NCBI GenBank assembly: GCA_012840135.1
Contig: DUMA01000017.1
Coordinates: 94,075-158,074 of the forward strand
DNA: 64,000 bases
Direction of reading: 5' to 3'
DNA from: Thermoanaerobacterales bacterium
Lineage (GTDB): Bacteria > Bacillota > Thermosediminibacteria > Thermosediminibacterales > Tepidanaerobacteraceae
Shown piece after piece: positions 8,810-17,445 of this stretch (position 1 is its first letter; each line of letters starts with the position of its first letter). The position numbers and the translations under genes are program-made. The notes under the pieces were generated by a model. It was not told where the DNA came from, did no database searches, and saw only the letters and a list, made by a program, of their open reading frames with translations.

Positions 8810-10138
8810 TTAGTATACCTCTGCATATTCTTCAAGTTCCCATGAATGCACTTTGGTCCTGTAAGTGTCCCACTCAAGCTTCTTGGCTGTGACAAAGTGT
8901 TCATACACATGGGTGCCCAGAGCCTTCTTTATAACTTCATCCTGTTCCAGAAGTTCCAGGGCTTCCTTGAGGCTGCCGGGGAGACTCTTGATGCCTGCTT
9001 TTTCCCTGTCTTCATCGCTCATGTGGTAAATATTGTCGTACACTTGGTGTCCGGGGTCTATCTTGTTCTTAATGCCGTCCAGCCCCGCCGCCAGCATTAC
9101 CGCCAGTGCCAGGTAGGGATTTGCCGAGGGGTCCGGGCTGCGGAGCTCAATGCGGGTCTTTACGCCTCCCGCCGCCGGCACTCTCACGAGAGCACTTCTG
9201 TTCTTGGCAGACCAGCATATATATACGGGAGCCTCATATCCCGGCACCAATCTCTTGTACGAGTTTACCAGGGGATTGGTGATGGCCGTAAAGCCCGGTG
9301 CATGCTTTAAAATGCCGCCTATATAATACCTGGCTATTTCGCTCAATCCCGCTTCGCCTTTTTCATCGGCAAAGGCATTCTTGCCATCTACAAACAGTGA
9401 TTGATGGACGTGCATGCCGGAACCGTTGATGCCGAATATGGGCTTTGGCATGAAGGTAGCATGCAGGCCGTGCTGTTTTGCTATTATTTTAGTAACAAAG
9501 CGGAATGTAGCTATGTTATCCGCGGTCTTCAACGCATCGGAATATTTGAAATCAATTTCATGCTGGCCCGGGGCTACCTCATGATGGGCTGCCTCTACTT
9601 CAAAGCCCATTTCCTCCAGGGTAAGCACAATGTCCCTGCGGGCGTTTTCTCCCAGATCAATGGGTGAAAGGTCAAAATAGCCGCCCTTATCGTGGGTCTC
9701 AACGGTGGGCTTTCCCTTTTCATCGGTGGCAAACATGAAAAATTCCGGTTCGGGCCCGGCATACATGGTATACCCCATGGCCTTCGCTTCTTCTATGACA
9801 TTCTTTAAAATCTGACGGGGGCTTCCCTGAAAGGGAGTACCGTCGGGATTGTAAATGTCGCAGATCAACCTTGCTTCCGCACCATCCCTGGGCTTCCACG
9901 GGAATATCGCAAAAGAATCCAGATCGGGCTTTAGATACATATCCGATTCCTGAATCCTGGTGAAACCCTCTATAGAAGAACCGTCGAACATGAGCTTCCC
10001 GTCCAGCACATCCTCCAGCTGGCTTATGGGAATTGCCACATTTTTCACCACTCCGAAAATGTCCACAAACTGAAGCCTGATAAATTTCACCTTGAGTTCT
10101 TTAGTAAGACTAATAATGTCATCTTTTGTGTAACCCAT
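8810..10138 (-). CDS. glnA: glutamine synthetase type I, copy 2 (next to glnR)
   Basis: 442-aa GSI enzyme with all the same blocks as copy 1 ([59 protein letters not shown]). It is the copy directly divergent from the GlnR-like regulator and has a strong promoter, TTGACG-N17-TATTAT (10175-10203), so it is the better candidate for the main, nitrogen-regulated enzyme. The start follows GGAGGGGAG. The paralogue next door probably arose by tandem duplication; the two differ at many positions, so the duplication is old. Confidence 0.95.
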   Translation of the reverse strand: MGYTKDDIISLTKELKVKFIRLQFVDIFGVVKNVAIPISQLEDVLDGKLMFDGSSIEGFTRIQESDMYLKPDLDSFAIFPWKPRDGAEARLICDIYNPDGTPFQGSPRQILKNVIEEAKAMGYTMYAGPEPEFFMFATDEKGKPTVETHDKGGYFDLSPIDLGENARRDIVLTLEEMGFEVEAAHHEVAPGQHEIDFKYSDALKTADNIATFRFVTKIIAKQHGLHATFMPKPIFGINGSGMHVHQSLFVDGKNAFADEKGEAGLSEIARYYIGGILKHAPGFTAITNPLVNSYKRLVPGYEAPVYICWSAKNRSALVRVPAAGGVKTRIELRSPDPSANPYLALAVMLAAGLDGIKNKIDPGHQVYDNIYHMSDEDREKAGIKSLPGSLKEALELLEQDEVIKKALGTHVYEHFVTAKKLEWDTYRTKVHSWELEEYAEVY

Positions 10139-10174
10139 TTTCTCCCCTCCGCATTTCGTAAATTTTATATAAGA

Positions 10175-10203
10175 ATAATAACAGTAAATTTATATTGCGT
10201 CAA
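10175..10203 (-). promoter_or_regulatory. promoter of glnA copy 2
   Basis: Minus-strand TTGACG (10198-10203), 17-bp spacer, TATTAT (10175-10180). The adjoining sequence up to glnR contains an ATGT-N5-ACAT palindrome and TGTTA-N9-TAACA, but neither fits the Bacillus GlnR box exactly. Confidence 0.75.
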
Positions 10204-10250
10204 CTAAATGTCAGGTTTTTTTATTTTAAAATATTAATCTTTACATGTTG

Positions 10251-10289
10251 TTGACATCAAGCCTTCAATATGTTAGTATATTGTTAACA
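10251..10289 (+). promoter_or_regulatory. glnR promoter with inverted repeat
   Basis: TTGACA (10251-10256), 17-bp spacer, TAGTAT (10274-10279). The inverted repeat TGTTA-N9-TAACA (10271-10289) covers the -10 box and start region and could be an autoregulatory operator. Confidence 0.6.
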
Positions 10290-10307
10290 TTTTAGGAGGT
10301 GGTTGTA

Positions 10308-10664
10308 ATGGCCGTTTATCCTTCTTTAAAAGGTATCTATCCCATCGGGATAGTGGAAGAAAAAACGGGACTTACCAGCCGTCAGATCCGGTATTATGAA
10401 AATATGGGTTTGATATCTCCCATAAGGACTCAGGGAAAACAGAGAAGATACACCGAAAAGGATGTCATCAGGCTTTCTAGAATCAAGTACTTAAAGGATA
10501 ACGGTTTTGACCTGAAAACTATCAGGGAAAAAATAGAGCTACTCGAAAAGAGCACGAAGGATCTGGACCTCATGATAAACTCGGGTGCCGTTCAGGGGAA
10601 GTTAACATCCCTTTATCCGGTATCCAACCGGGCGGTGCTGATGAAACTTCTGGAAAAAAATTAA
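10308..10664 (+). CDS. glnR: MerR-family regulator, GlnR-like
   Basis: 118-aa DNA-binding protein. The N-terminal winged helix (about 12-50) contains PIGIVEEKTGLTSRQIRYYE, closely matching the GlnR/TnrA pattern of bacilli (FPIGIV..LT.LSARQIRYYE), followed by a short dimerisation helix and a brief C-terminal tail. GlnR represses glnA and itself when glutamine is plentiful, signalled through feedback-inhibited glutamine synthetase. Divergence from glnA supports the assignment. The start is the ATG at 10308, eight bases after AGGAGG, not the GTG that lies inside that site. Confidence 0.9.
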   Translation: MAVYPSLKGIYPIGIVEEKTGLTSRQIRYYENMGLISPIRTQGKQRRYTEKDVIRLSRIKYLKDNGFDLKTIREKIELLEKSTKDLDLMINSGAVQGKLTSLYPVSNRAVLMKLLEKN

Positions 10665-10692
10665 TCCTTGCATTGCGCAAGGATTTTTTTTT
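10664..10692 (+). terminator. glnR terminator
   Basis: ATCCTTGC-ATTGC-GCAAGGAT followed by nine T. It lies between two converging genes and the opposite gene ends inside its T tract. Confidence 0.92.
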
Positions 10693-11362
10693 AAAAAACT
10701 TTGTGGCCTTCCAGATAAGGGCATAAATTGGAGCGAGCCCTGTCCACATGGCTTACCATGGCCTTTTCTGCTGCATCCGGGTCGTGAGCTGCAAGAGCAT
10801 TGTATATGTTGCGGTGCTCTTCCAGAGAAACCGGAGCCCTGCCGGTGGACTTTATGGAAACGAGTCTTGCCCTCTGGATAAAGTGATGGAAATTGGTCAG
10901 CACCGATTCCAGAGGCCTGCTGTCACATGCCCTGAAAATGATGTCGTGAAATTGCGTGTCCAGATCGGAAACCTTGTCTATTTCGCCTTTTTCTGTGTAA
11001 AATTCCATGAGGTCCAGCACATCTTTCATTTCCTTCAGCTGTTCATCGGTTATCTTCTCCGCCGCCCATCTGGCAGCCAGACCTTCGATCATTTTTCTTA
11101 TGGTGTATATATCTTCTACATCCTCTTCTGTAACTCCTTCCACCACAACGCCTTTGTTGGGGATGCTCGAAACCAGGCCCTCCAGCTCCAGCTGACGTAT
11201 AGCCTCCCTTACCGGGGTGCGGCTTACGCCCAGTTCTTTGGCCACCTTCAGCTCTATCAGGCTCTCGCCGGGTTTGTACACGCCGTTTAATATGGCATTT
11301 TTAAGCTGGTGGTAAATTTTTGTCCTGAGCGAATATCCGGCATCCTGCAAGTCGGATAACAT
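10691..11362 (-). CDS. GntR-family regulator with FCD domain
   Basis: 223-aa one-component regulator. Residues about 10-80 form the GntR winged helix (ELGVSRTPVREAIRQLELEG); the rest is an FCD ligand-binding helical bundle with the expected metal-binding positions DTQFHD, EEHRNI and HVDRAR. FCD members usually sense small carboxylic acids and control catabolic operons. No target operon is adjacent: it faces glnR on one side and a 272-bp palindrome-containing gap on the other. The ligand cannot be inferred. Confidence 0.88.
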   Translation of the reverse strand: MLSDLQDAGYSLRTKIYHQLKNAILNGVYKPGESLIELKVAKELGVSRTPVREAIRQLELEGLVSSIPNKGVVVEGVTEEDVEDIYTIRKMIEGLAARWAAEKITDEQLKEMKDVLDLMEFYTEKGEIDKVSDLDTQFHDIIFRACDSRPLESVLTNFHHFIQRARLVSIKSTGRAPVSLEEHRNIYNALAAHDPDAAEKAMVSHVDRARSNLCPYLEGHKVF

Positions 11363-11483
11363 ATATTAAAACCTCCCTGATAAATACGAACCATAGTTAT
11401 TTCCAATAATATTTTACTATATGTTTTAAATTTTTGAAAGGGATTTTTTAAGGTCAGTGGATACGCCTCCTTTTCCAGTGATA

Positions 11484-11632
11484 ATATATCAGGGGACGCA
11501 CCTCATTATGGCAGAGGTCGGACTTCAGAGGTTAGATTAAGTTGGATTTGCCGAAAAGGCAAATCCTTCCATTCCGACCTCCGACTTCTGACTTCTGGCT
11601 TCTGATATAAGGGGAGGCGGAGGAACGTCCCC
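11484..11632. repeat. nested palindromic element (MITE-like)
   Basis: About 149 bp of nested inverted repeats: TATATCA/TGATATA (11484-11490, 11602-11608), outer GGGGACG/CGTCCCC (11492-11498, 11626-11632), GAGGTCGGA/TCCGACCTC (11514-11522, 11573-11581) and a perfect central hairpin GGATTTGCC-GAAAA-GGCAAATCC (11544-11566). It has no coding capacity. The shape is that of a non-autonomous mobile repeat, inserted just after the prenyl synthase gene. Confidence 0.6.
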
Positions 11633-11634
11633 AT

Positions 11635-12648
11635 TTAAATATATATTTTTTGCAGAGTTTTGATCATTTTATAGCGGATCGGATTGTCTGTAAACGTCTT
11701 TATGATGCTCATGGATTTGTCGAGATAATTATTGCACATCAGAATGGAGCGGCTGACGGCACCGGATTTTATACATTTTTCATACAGGGATTTTACCTGC
11801 CTCGGGGAGATAATCGGATGTTCGGATTCAAGTCTGTTTTCTTTCAAATAAATAACCATAGGCAGGGTGAATATGCCCTGGTGGAGATCACTGGCAGGTT
11901 TTTTTAATAAATGTTCATTTTTAAGAAAATCCAGAATGTCATCTCTTATCTGATATGCCTTCCCGAAATATTCACCGAACCTTACCAGGGCTTTTACTTC
12001 TTTTTCCGCCAGTCTTGCCACCCGGGCTCCGGCAAAACAGCTGAAAGCTGTAAGCGATGCGGTTTTACGGGCTATTCTTGTCAAATAATCCTTTAAACTT
12101 ATGCCGGTGTCAAAGGCTTCCTCTTTCTGCTTTACTTCTCCTTCCACCATCCTGGCGATAACCGAAAGCGCCTGCTCCAGAATCGATATGTCGGAGATGT
12201 TTGACATAAGGCTCAGAGCGCGGGAATAAAAATAGTCACCCAGCAAAAGCGCCATATCGCTGCCGTAAATTGCATTTATGGTGGGCTTGCCGCGCCTCAT
12301 TTCTGCTCTATCTATGATGTCATCATGGACCAGGGCCGACATGTGCAGCATTTCCACACCGGCCGCCGTAAAATACAACTCTTCAAGATCCAATTTTTTG
12401 GACCCCTTACATATGAGGCCGCAGGCCAGAGTCAGGGTCGGCCTCAAGAGCTTTCCCTGGCTTTGTGCAAAATATAAGGCCATTTCTTTAAGGGTTTTCT
12501 CCCCGGTGTCAATGCTGTCGCGGATTATGGATTTGACATACTGAAGCATGGACTCAAGATCTGTTTCTGGTGGGGAAAGAGCCAGATTTTCATTCACAGT
12601 CAAATTATACCTTCCTTTCAGCAAATTTCGTATTACTGCCGGTTGCAT
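11635..12648 (-). CDS. polyprenyl diphosphate synthase
   Basis: Trans-prenyltransferase adding isopentenyl diphosphate units to an allylic primer. First aspartate-rich motif DDIID at 109-113 (HDDIIDRAEMRRGKPT), second motif DDILD at 236-240, plus GKLLRP near residue 66. The residue five positions before the first motif is Ser104, not aromatic, which suggests a long-chain product; this is inference. The 337-aa ORF may start downstream of the first codon, since family members usually begin near the LESMLQYVK segment. It follows a UbiA-type prenyltransferase by 40 bp, so the two probably make and then transfer a polyprenyl chain. Which acceptor is used is not evident. Confidence 0.9.
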   Translation of the reverse strand: MQPAVIRNLLKGRYNLTVNENLALSPPETDLESMLQYVKSIIRDSIDTGEKTLKEMALYFAQSQGKLLRPTLTLACGLICKGSKKLDLEELYFTAAGVEMLHMSALVHDDIIDRAEMRRGKPTINAIYGSDMALLLGDYFYSRALSLMSNISDISILEQALSVIARMVEGEVKQKEEAFDTGISLKDYLTRIARKTASLTAFSCFAGARVARLAEKEVKALVRFGEYFGKAYQIRDDILDFLKNEHLLKKPASDLHQGIFTLPMVIYLKENRLESEHPIISPRQVKSLYEKCIKSGAVSRSILMCNNYLDKSMSIIKTFTDNPIRYKMIKTLQKIYI

Positions 12649-12688
12649 GCCGCTTTAGCATAAGCCGGAAGTTCTGGCATCTTCTATG

Positions 12689-13618
12689 TCACAGTGTTAT
12701 ATAAATCGTAAAGACCATACTGTTTATTATTATCAGTGCCGTTGTAAAAAGCTGCTTCCTGGTTACATCCATTACATCCTGACTCTTTGTGGAAGCTGCC
12801 GCAAGAATGCCCAGGATTGCAACAAAAGCCATCCCCAGGAATACCGGATGTATATAGTAGTATCCCGCTATGCTCAAGACCAGTGCCAGAACAAAGTACA
12901 TGGCTGATGGCATCATTGCATACTGGGGGCCCCATCTTAAATAAAAATAAGCTGGGGTAGTGAGCTTCACCGGTGCCGCCGACAGATCTGCGCTTATGTC
13001 AGGTACATGGTGCTGCATGAGCCATCCCAGCACCAGTGTGCTCTGCACCACTCCCGCAAAAAATGGGAAAATATCAAATCCGCCTGTCAGGATAAAGTAT
13101 GATGCCGTCGAGAGTACCGTTCCGGAAAGCCACAGGCATATCCACTCGCCCAGGAAGGGCCTGTAAGCCAGGCGAAGCGGAGGACAGGTATAAACCCAGG
13201 CCGCAAAAATACCGAAGGCAAGGGCAACCAGCACCAGGGGTCCCCGGAATATGTAAAAATAGATACCTATTCCAAGAGAAATGGAAAGGGCCAGGATGAC
13301 GACTTTGCGCAGATCGGGTTGAGTAAAAAAACCGTATTTTAATACCTTTGAACCTCCCGACAAAATACCCCGGGAAACCCTGTCCGTTCCCGAGCGCCAG
13401 TCCTCTATATCATTCAGAGAATGGGCCAGCAGGCCGTTTATGGTCAGGGCTCCCGCTGCCAGAATCAAAGCGAAATGAGTAACAGCCACCCCGACCTTTA
13501 GCCATGCACAAGCCGCGTTCATCAGTACAATACTGCCGCTGAAGGTCATGACCGGCATCAACCGGAAAAGGGTCCATAAGCCCAGGAACTTCCTTGATAC
13601 CAATTTAATATTTTTCAT
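12689..13618 (-). CDS. UbiA-family membrane prenyltransferase
   Basis: 309-aa integral membrane protein with about eight or nine hydrophobic helices. It has the two UbiA aspartate-rich regions: HSLNDIEDWRSGTD (Asn69, Asp70, Asp73, Asp79) and VPDISAD (Asp207, Asp211). YTCPPLRLAYRPFLGEW resembles MenA-like enzymes. The spacing of the first motif is slightly longer than the standard NDxxDxxxD. It precedes the polyprenyl synthase gene. No menaquinone genes are nearby, so a quinone, haem or other aromatic acceptor cannot be chosen from context. Confidence 0.85.
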   Translation of the reverse strand: MKNIKLVSRKFLGLWTLFRLMPVMTFSGSIVLMNAACAWLKVGVAVTHFALILAAGALTINGLLAHSLNDIEDWRSGTDRVSRGILSGGSKVLKYGFFTQPDLRKVVILALSISLGIGIYFYIFRGPLVLVALAFGIFAAWVYTCPPLRLAYRPFLGEWICLWLSGTVLSTASYFILTGGFDIFPFFAGVVQSTLVLGWLMQHHVPDISADLSAAPVKLTTPAYFYLRWGPQYAMMPSAMYFVLALVLSIAGYYYIHPVFLGMAFVAILGILAAASTKSQDVMDVTRKQLFTTALIIINSMVFTIYITL

Positions 13619-13712
13619 AAAACTCCTTCTTTAAACTTATTCTCCTATTGTTACCGTAAAAAACATTAAATTCCATCGCTTATTATTTCCATTCATATCC
13701 CGGAATATTAAA

Positions 13713-13740
13713 AAATCCTCTTACAGATGTAAGAGGATTT
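13713..13740 (-). terminator. terminator after ferritin-like gene
   Basis: Twelve-base perfect stem AAATCCTCTTAC / GTAAGAGGATTT with a 4-base loop; on the minus strand it continues in a T run. Confidence 0.88.
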
Positions 13741-13748
13741 CCGAAATA

Positions 13749-14240
13749 TCATTTTTCTTTACAATACTTTTCATAGACGCCGGTGAAAAGCTTAATATGG
13801 TATTCTTCATCCATGATGATACGCTTTATGACCTCTTTGACAAAAGGATCATCTATATAAGTAAGATGTAGCCTGTACTGCCTTATGGCGGCATATTCGG
13901 CATCAATATCCAGAGTTATCTGCTGGCACATGTTCCGGCCGTATTTTACGAATCCGGCATTCCAGTAGTTTGATTCTACCTCATACCTGGGATCTCCCCC
14001 AAGCTTTTTTATCAGAGTTCCCAGCATGTGCAAGTGGTGCATTTCAACCCTTGCAATGCACATCATAAGGTCCGACACTTCTTTGTTGCCTATATCCAGG
14101 TTGTGATAAACATACTGTGTGATGGCGGTCATCTCGCTGACCGTACCGGCATAATCCCTGGCAAGGATCTTCGCATAGGTAAGATTCCTCTCGGCCACTT
14201 CCATCGGCGGGTAAGGCTCCGGCCTCCTGCAATTTTCCAT
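13749..14240 (-). CDS. ferritin-like diiron-type protein
   Basis: 163-aa helical protein. A four-helix diiron pattern is visible: Glu36, E66-x-x-H69 (VEMHHLH), Glu115 and E145-x-x-H148 (DEEYH), the spacing expected of rubrerythrin/bacterioferritin-like folds. There is no rubredoxin domain. Such proteins in anaerobes often handle peroxide or iron, but the exact activity is unknown. It is monocistronic or paired loosely with the upstream flavin reductase-like gene (87 bp away) and ends at a strong terminator. Confidence 0.75.
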   Translation of the reverse strand: MENCRRPEPYPPMEVAERNLTYAKILARDYAGTVSEMTAITQYVYHNLDIGNKEVSDLMMCIARVEMHHLHMLGTLIKKLGGDPRYEVESNYWNAGFVKYGRNMCQQITLDIDAEYAAIRQYRLHLTYIDDPFVKEVIKRIIMDEEYHIKLFTGVYEKYCKEK

Positions 14241-14327
14241 ACCACTTCCCCCTCAAAGCCTTTTTTTATACTAGAAAATTATATGATATCACCATAAACT
14301 TTATGAGGGGAAAGGAAATAAATTAAT

Positions 14328-14843
14328 TTACTGTTCCTCTATATAAACCCCCAGAATCTCCCCGTAATAGAGCACGTGAAAATCCCCGTCCTTATAGGAC
14401 ATGTCTATTATTTCTTTTGGTAGTTTTTCCGGGTCGAGGGGCTGTTTGTAAAGGATCCTGCACTCCACATGGATGTCGCAGCCTTCGATGACGGGTGTGT
14501 CCACTTTCTGCCCGGGCTTTGCCGTAAGGTTGCACTCCTTGAATTTATCGCGGTCCCGGCCGGATTTTGATCCGCAAAATGCCAGGGCCTCTTTGAACTT
14601 GCCGTTTAACGGAACGCTCACCGTAAAAGTGTCAGCTTTTTCAATAAGTTCATATGTATATCGGGAGTATCTCACCATCACCATGAATACAGGTTTGTTC
14701 CACATGCGGCCGAACGTGCCCCAGCCTATGGTCATGGTATTGAGCTTATCCTGTGCCTTTACGGTGAGGAAAGCCCCTTTAGGAATCTGCTCCAGTATGT
14801 CATCAGCCACTTCTCCTATGCGCACCTGCTTTAATCCGTCCAT
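14328..14843 (-). CDS. flavin reductase-like (flavoredoxin-type) FMN-binding protein
   Basis: 171 aa with the split-barrel flavin-binding pattern: KAQDKLNTMTIGWGTFGRMW (substrate-facing loop), FMVMVRYSRYTYELI, and FTVSVPLNG followed by a conserved FCGSKSGRD. Members bind FMN and act as flavoredoxins or NAD(P)H:flavin reductases in anaerobes. The partner electron carrier is not shown. It lies upstream of the ferritin-like gene on the same strand, so a shared redox role is possible but not proved. Confidence 0.82.
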   Translation of the reverse strand: MDGLKQVRIGEVADDILEQIPKGAFLTVKAQDKLNTMTIGWGTFGRMWNKPVFMVMVRYSRYTYELIEKADTFTVSVPLNGKFKEALAFCGSKSGRDRDKFKECNLTAKPGQKVDTPVIEGCDIHVECRILYKQPLDPEKLPKEIIDMSYKDGDFHVLYYGEILGVYIEEQ

Positions 14844-14953
14844 TTAAAAAATCCCTCCATATTAAAAATTGATTTTGATGCCTTAATCATGTAATAAAAG
14901 TGTATTACCTCATAACCAGAGTATAGCAAAAATAAAAATAAAAAGAAAGACGC

Positions 14954-15090
14954 AGCGGCAACTTCGCTTTATGGTGATTCCGGCCTCCACTTGTCACCTA
15001 CGTTAACTTTCCATTCCTGAATCATATAATATATTGAAAAAATTAATTAAGCAAAACGTCGTTGCCGCTTTTTAGCGTAAAGCCGAAGTT
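14954..15090 (+). promoter_or_regulatory. structured leader before a small membrane protein gene
   Basis: AGCGGCAAC (14954-14962) can pair with GTTGCCGCT (15061-15069). The overlapping stretch AACTTCGCTTTA (14960-14971) can instead pair with TAAAGCcGAAGTT (15078-15090), which lies just before the ribosome-binding site. GCAAAAC/GTTTTGC also flank this 3-prime part. The pairings exclude one another or form a pseudoknot, as in a switch. I do not recognise a known riboswitch class. Confidence 0.35.
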
Positions 15091-15110
15091 TTGCAAAGGA
15101 GGTGCCTCTT

Positions 15111-15377
15111 GTGCAAAAAAATGAATTGAGGTCACTGTTGACTTTCGGCAATTACTTTCTCGGTGTCTTGATTTTTATTTTTTCACTGGGTTTTTTTATT
15201 AAAAATAAAGCCCTGGCTCCGTTATTCATCAGTGCCGCCATCATCATCGTGGGACCCGTCGAAAACATCCTGATGAAAAAGGTATCACCGCAAGACCAAT
15301 GGATAGTAGACCAGCTCACCAGCATAGGCATGCTCATTTTTCTACTGTTGGCCGAGCTCCAGTGCCAAAAAAGATAA
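15111..15377 (+). CDS. small membrane protein of unknown function
   Basis: 88 aa with three or so hydrophobic stretches: about 10-30 (NYFLGVLIFIFSLGFFI), 36-53 (ALAPLFISAAIIIVGP) and a C-terminal ILSIGMLIFLLLAE-like segment. I set the start at the GTG at 15111, eight bases after AAAGGAGG; the GTG at 15102 overlaps that site. It is isolated, preceded by a leader with competing base-pairings. I do not recognise the family. Confidence 0.65.
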   Translation: MQKNELRSLLTFGNYFLGVLIFIFSLGFFIKNKALAPLFISAAIIIVGPVENILMKKVSPQDQWIVDQLTSIGMLIFLLLAELQCQKR

Positions 15378-15439
15378 ATTGCCAGGCGCGGAAATTTCTC
15401 CTTTAGCCATGCCCGTTTAAGGTGCAAATTTTTCCGCCG

Positions 15440-16705
15440 TCAATCGGGTTGAAGGCCTCGTACCGCTTCTTGCGCCCGTGTCGAGCTTTTTTCATCATAT
15501 TTTTCTGTCAAATACATCATATAAGATGCGGCTATAAGCAGGACCACCAGCATCATCCATGCTTTCTGTACGGTGGTATGCATGAGCACCTTGCCCATGA
15601 CCAGGGGGCTCAAAGTATGGCCCATCCCCCAAAGTATAGGAATGACAGAACTCATCCTTCCCCGGTGGGAAGCCGGGGTATGGTTGGCTATGAAAGGCGT
15701 CAGACTTATGGCGTTGATTATTTCGCCGAGAGTAAAGATATATGCACCCAGGAAGAACATCGGCATGGTGGTGACAAAACTAAACAGTCCCAGCCCCAGG
15801 GCATATAAAAGTCCTCCATAGACCATGCGCCTTATGTGTTTCACATTTTCAGCCATCTTTGTTATTACAGGCGTAAAGAGCACCACGGTGAGGCCGTTCA
15901 AGCCTGCCACCATGCCGAAGAATTTCGCACCGTCATCTTTAAAGAGCTCCATAAGCTGCATGGGCAGCATAAAGGACCACTGGGCATAGGCAAAATTGTA
16001 TGTGAACACAATGATGGCTATATATATCAGGATAGGTCTTTTTAAGAGCACCAAAAATATGGACCCCTCTACTTGCCTCTCCAGTGCCCTGCTCTCGTCG
16101 GTGATCTTTTCCTTTGTCTTATGTATGGTCTCCTTTATCATAAAAGCCACCAGCATAAGTGCTATCAATGCCGTAACCGCATCACCGATAAATACCAGGG
16201 GCAGGTAATTTTTATAGAGCATGCCGCCTATGACAGGCCCCACGGCAAATCCCAAATTGTGGCCCATGTAAGAGAGGGAATAGGCGCCACTGCGGTTTTT
16301 CGGATTGGTAAGATCCGCCATGAGGGAGTCATGGGCCGGAGTTGCGATGGCCATACAAGCACCGGCCATCAATATGAGGTAACCCATTGTCATTGACGGC
16401 TTTACAAACCCACATATGATGTAGAAGATAGCCGCCAGGGTATCAAATATAATTATTATCTTTTTCCTGCCCACAGTATCCGCCAATTTCCCACCTAAAA
16501 GAGAAGCGGGCAAAAATACGACTCCCGCCAGGCTCAGGTATAACCCCGCCGTTTCACTGGAAAGCCCTACTTTTTCGGTGAGGATGATGGTTAAAAGGGG
16601 CATGACGAAGCATCCCATGGCATTTATGACCCTTGCGATGAAGATTACATATATTTCTTTAGGCAATCCCCTGTAAGGACTGAGAAGTTTTTTTAAAGTC
16701 GTCAT
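15440..16705 (-). CDS. MFS transporter
   Basis: 421 aa with twelve predicted membrane segments. The loop 2-3 signature appears as GGKLADTVGRKK and a second-half counterpart near ENVKHIRRM. An expected acidic or charged central loop (KETIHKTKEKITDESRALE) separates the halves. The general type is a drug- or metabolite-efflux MFS protein. Substrate cannot be read from the sequence, and no neighbouring gene suggests one. Confidence 0.85.
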   Translation of the reverse strand: MTTLKKLLSPYRGLPKEIYVIFIARVINAMGCFVMPLLTIILTEKVGLSSETAGLYLSLAGVVFLPASLLGGKLADTVGRKKIIIIFDTLAAIFYIICGFVKPSMTMGYLILMAGACMAIATPAHDSLMADLTNPKNRSGAYSLSYMGHNLGFAVGPVIGGMLYKNYLPLVFIGDAVTALIALMLVAFMIKETIHKTKEKITDESRALERQVEGSIFLVLLKRPILIYIAIIVFTYNFAYAQWSFMLPMQLMELFKDDGAKFFGMVAGLNGLTVVLFTPVITKMAENVKHIRRMVYGGLLYALGLGLFSFVTTMPMFFLGAYIFTLGEIINAISLTPFIANHTPASHRGRMSSVIPILWGMGHTLSPLVMGKVLMHTTVQKAWMMLVVLLIAASYMMYLTEKYDEKSSTRAQEAVRGLQPD

Positions 16706-17445
16706 TTTATCGTTCTCCCTCTATCAGTATATATATCTTCTTTTATCTTCCGTGCTAAGATAAAGTTTCTTTACGCCTGAGTCTACAAAATCATGCCAAT
16801 CGGAATTCATAACCACACAAAAAGCCATGATTGCCCTTACTTATAAAAGGGCCTCCATGGCCTTTTAAATGTAAATTTGATAAAACATATAAAAAGCCAC
16901 GAATCTTTTGCGACCCGTGACAATTTTATAATTGCTTTTGATTTAAGAAGATATTTCATCAATGGCGCTTGCCGTTAACTTAAACGCCTTAACTTACAAT
17001 TCCGGTTACATTAACTTGATCGGTTGAATGTAACGCTAAGCGGGTTGCTGGTAAGTAAAATCTTGCTCGCAGGCCGCCTTATCGATATATTTATTTTTAG
17101 CATTACTTTATTTGCAGGATTGGCGAAAAGTATGCCGACTTTGATACCGCAATCCGATACTGCCGAATTATTCGCCATCAACATATTTTGCGGCCTCCGT
17201 TCTTAGCAAGATTTTATATTGTAAACTCAAAAAATTTCGTCAAGCAAAAATACTATACCACCTGTTGTAAATTTTGTCAATAACTCTTCACCAAGTTAAA
17301 AGGGCCGATGGCCCAATAGGGTCAGACTTGAATTATTCACTTATTAAATCACAGAAATCACAGTAAACCACAGGGAAAGGGCTACTGCTTTCTCACTAAA
17401 GGCGTCTCAAAATATCAAGTATATGCCGATTATTTGGCTATCGAA
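16706..17445. other. 740-bp region without a confident gene
   Basis: Holds a terminator-like hairpin (16845-16866, AAAAGGGCC/GGCCTTTT), a CACG/CGTG repeat around 16898-16920, one possible 57-codon ORF on the minus strand (17011-17184), and around 17318-17345 the sequence AATAGGGTCAGACTTGAATT with GGGCC/GGCCC before it, which resembles short repeats linked to REP-associated transposases. Nothing else is recognised. Confidence 0.5.
17011..17184 (-). CDS. possible small protein
   Basis: A 57-codon ORF starting ATG-TTG-ATG, nine bases after GGAGG. The predicted peptide is basic toward the end (KINISIRRPASKILL) with no known motif. The ribosome-binding site is its only support; it may be chance. 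Confidence 0.2.
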   Translation of the reverse strand: MLMANNSAVSDCGIKVGILFANPANKVMLKINISIRRPASKILLTSNPLSVTFNRSS

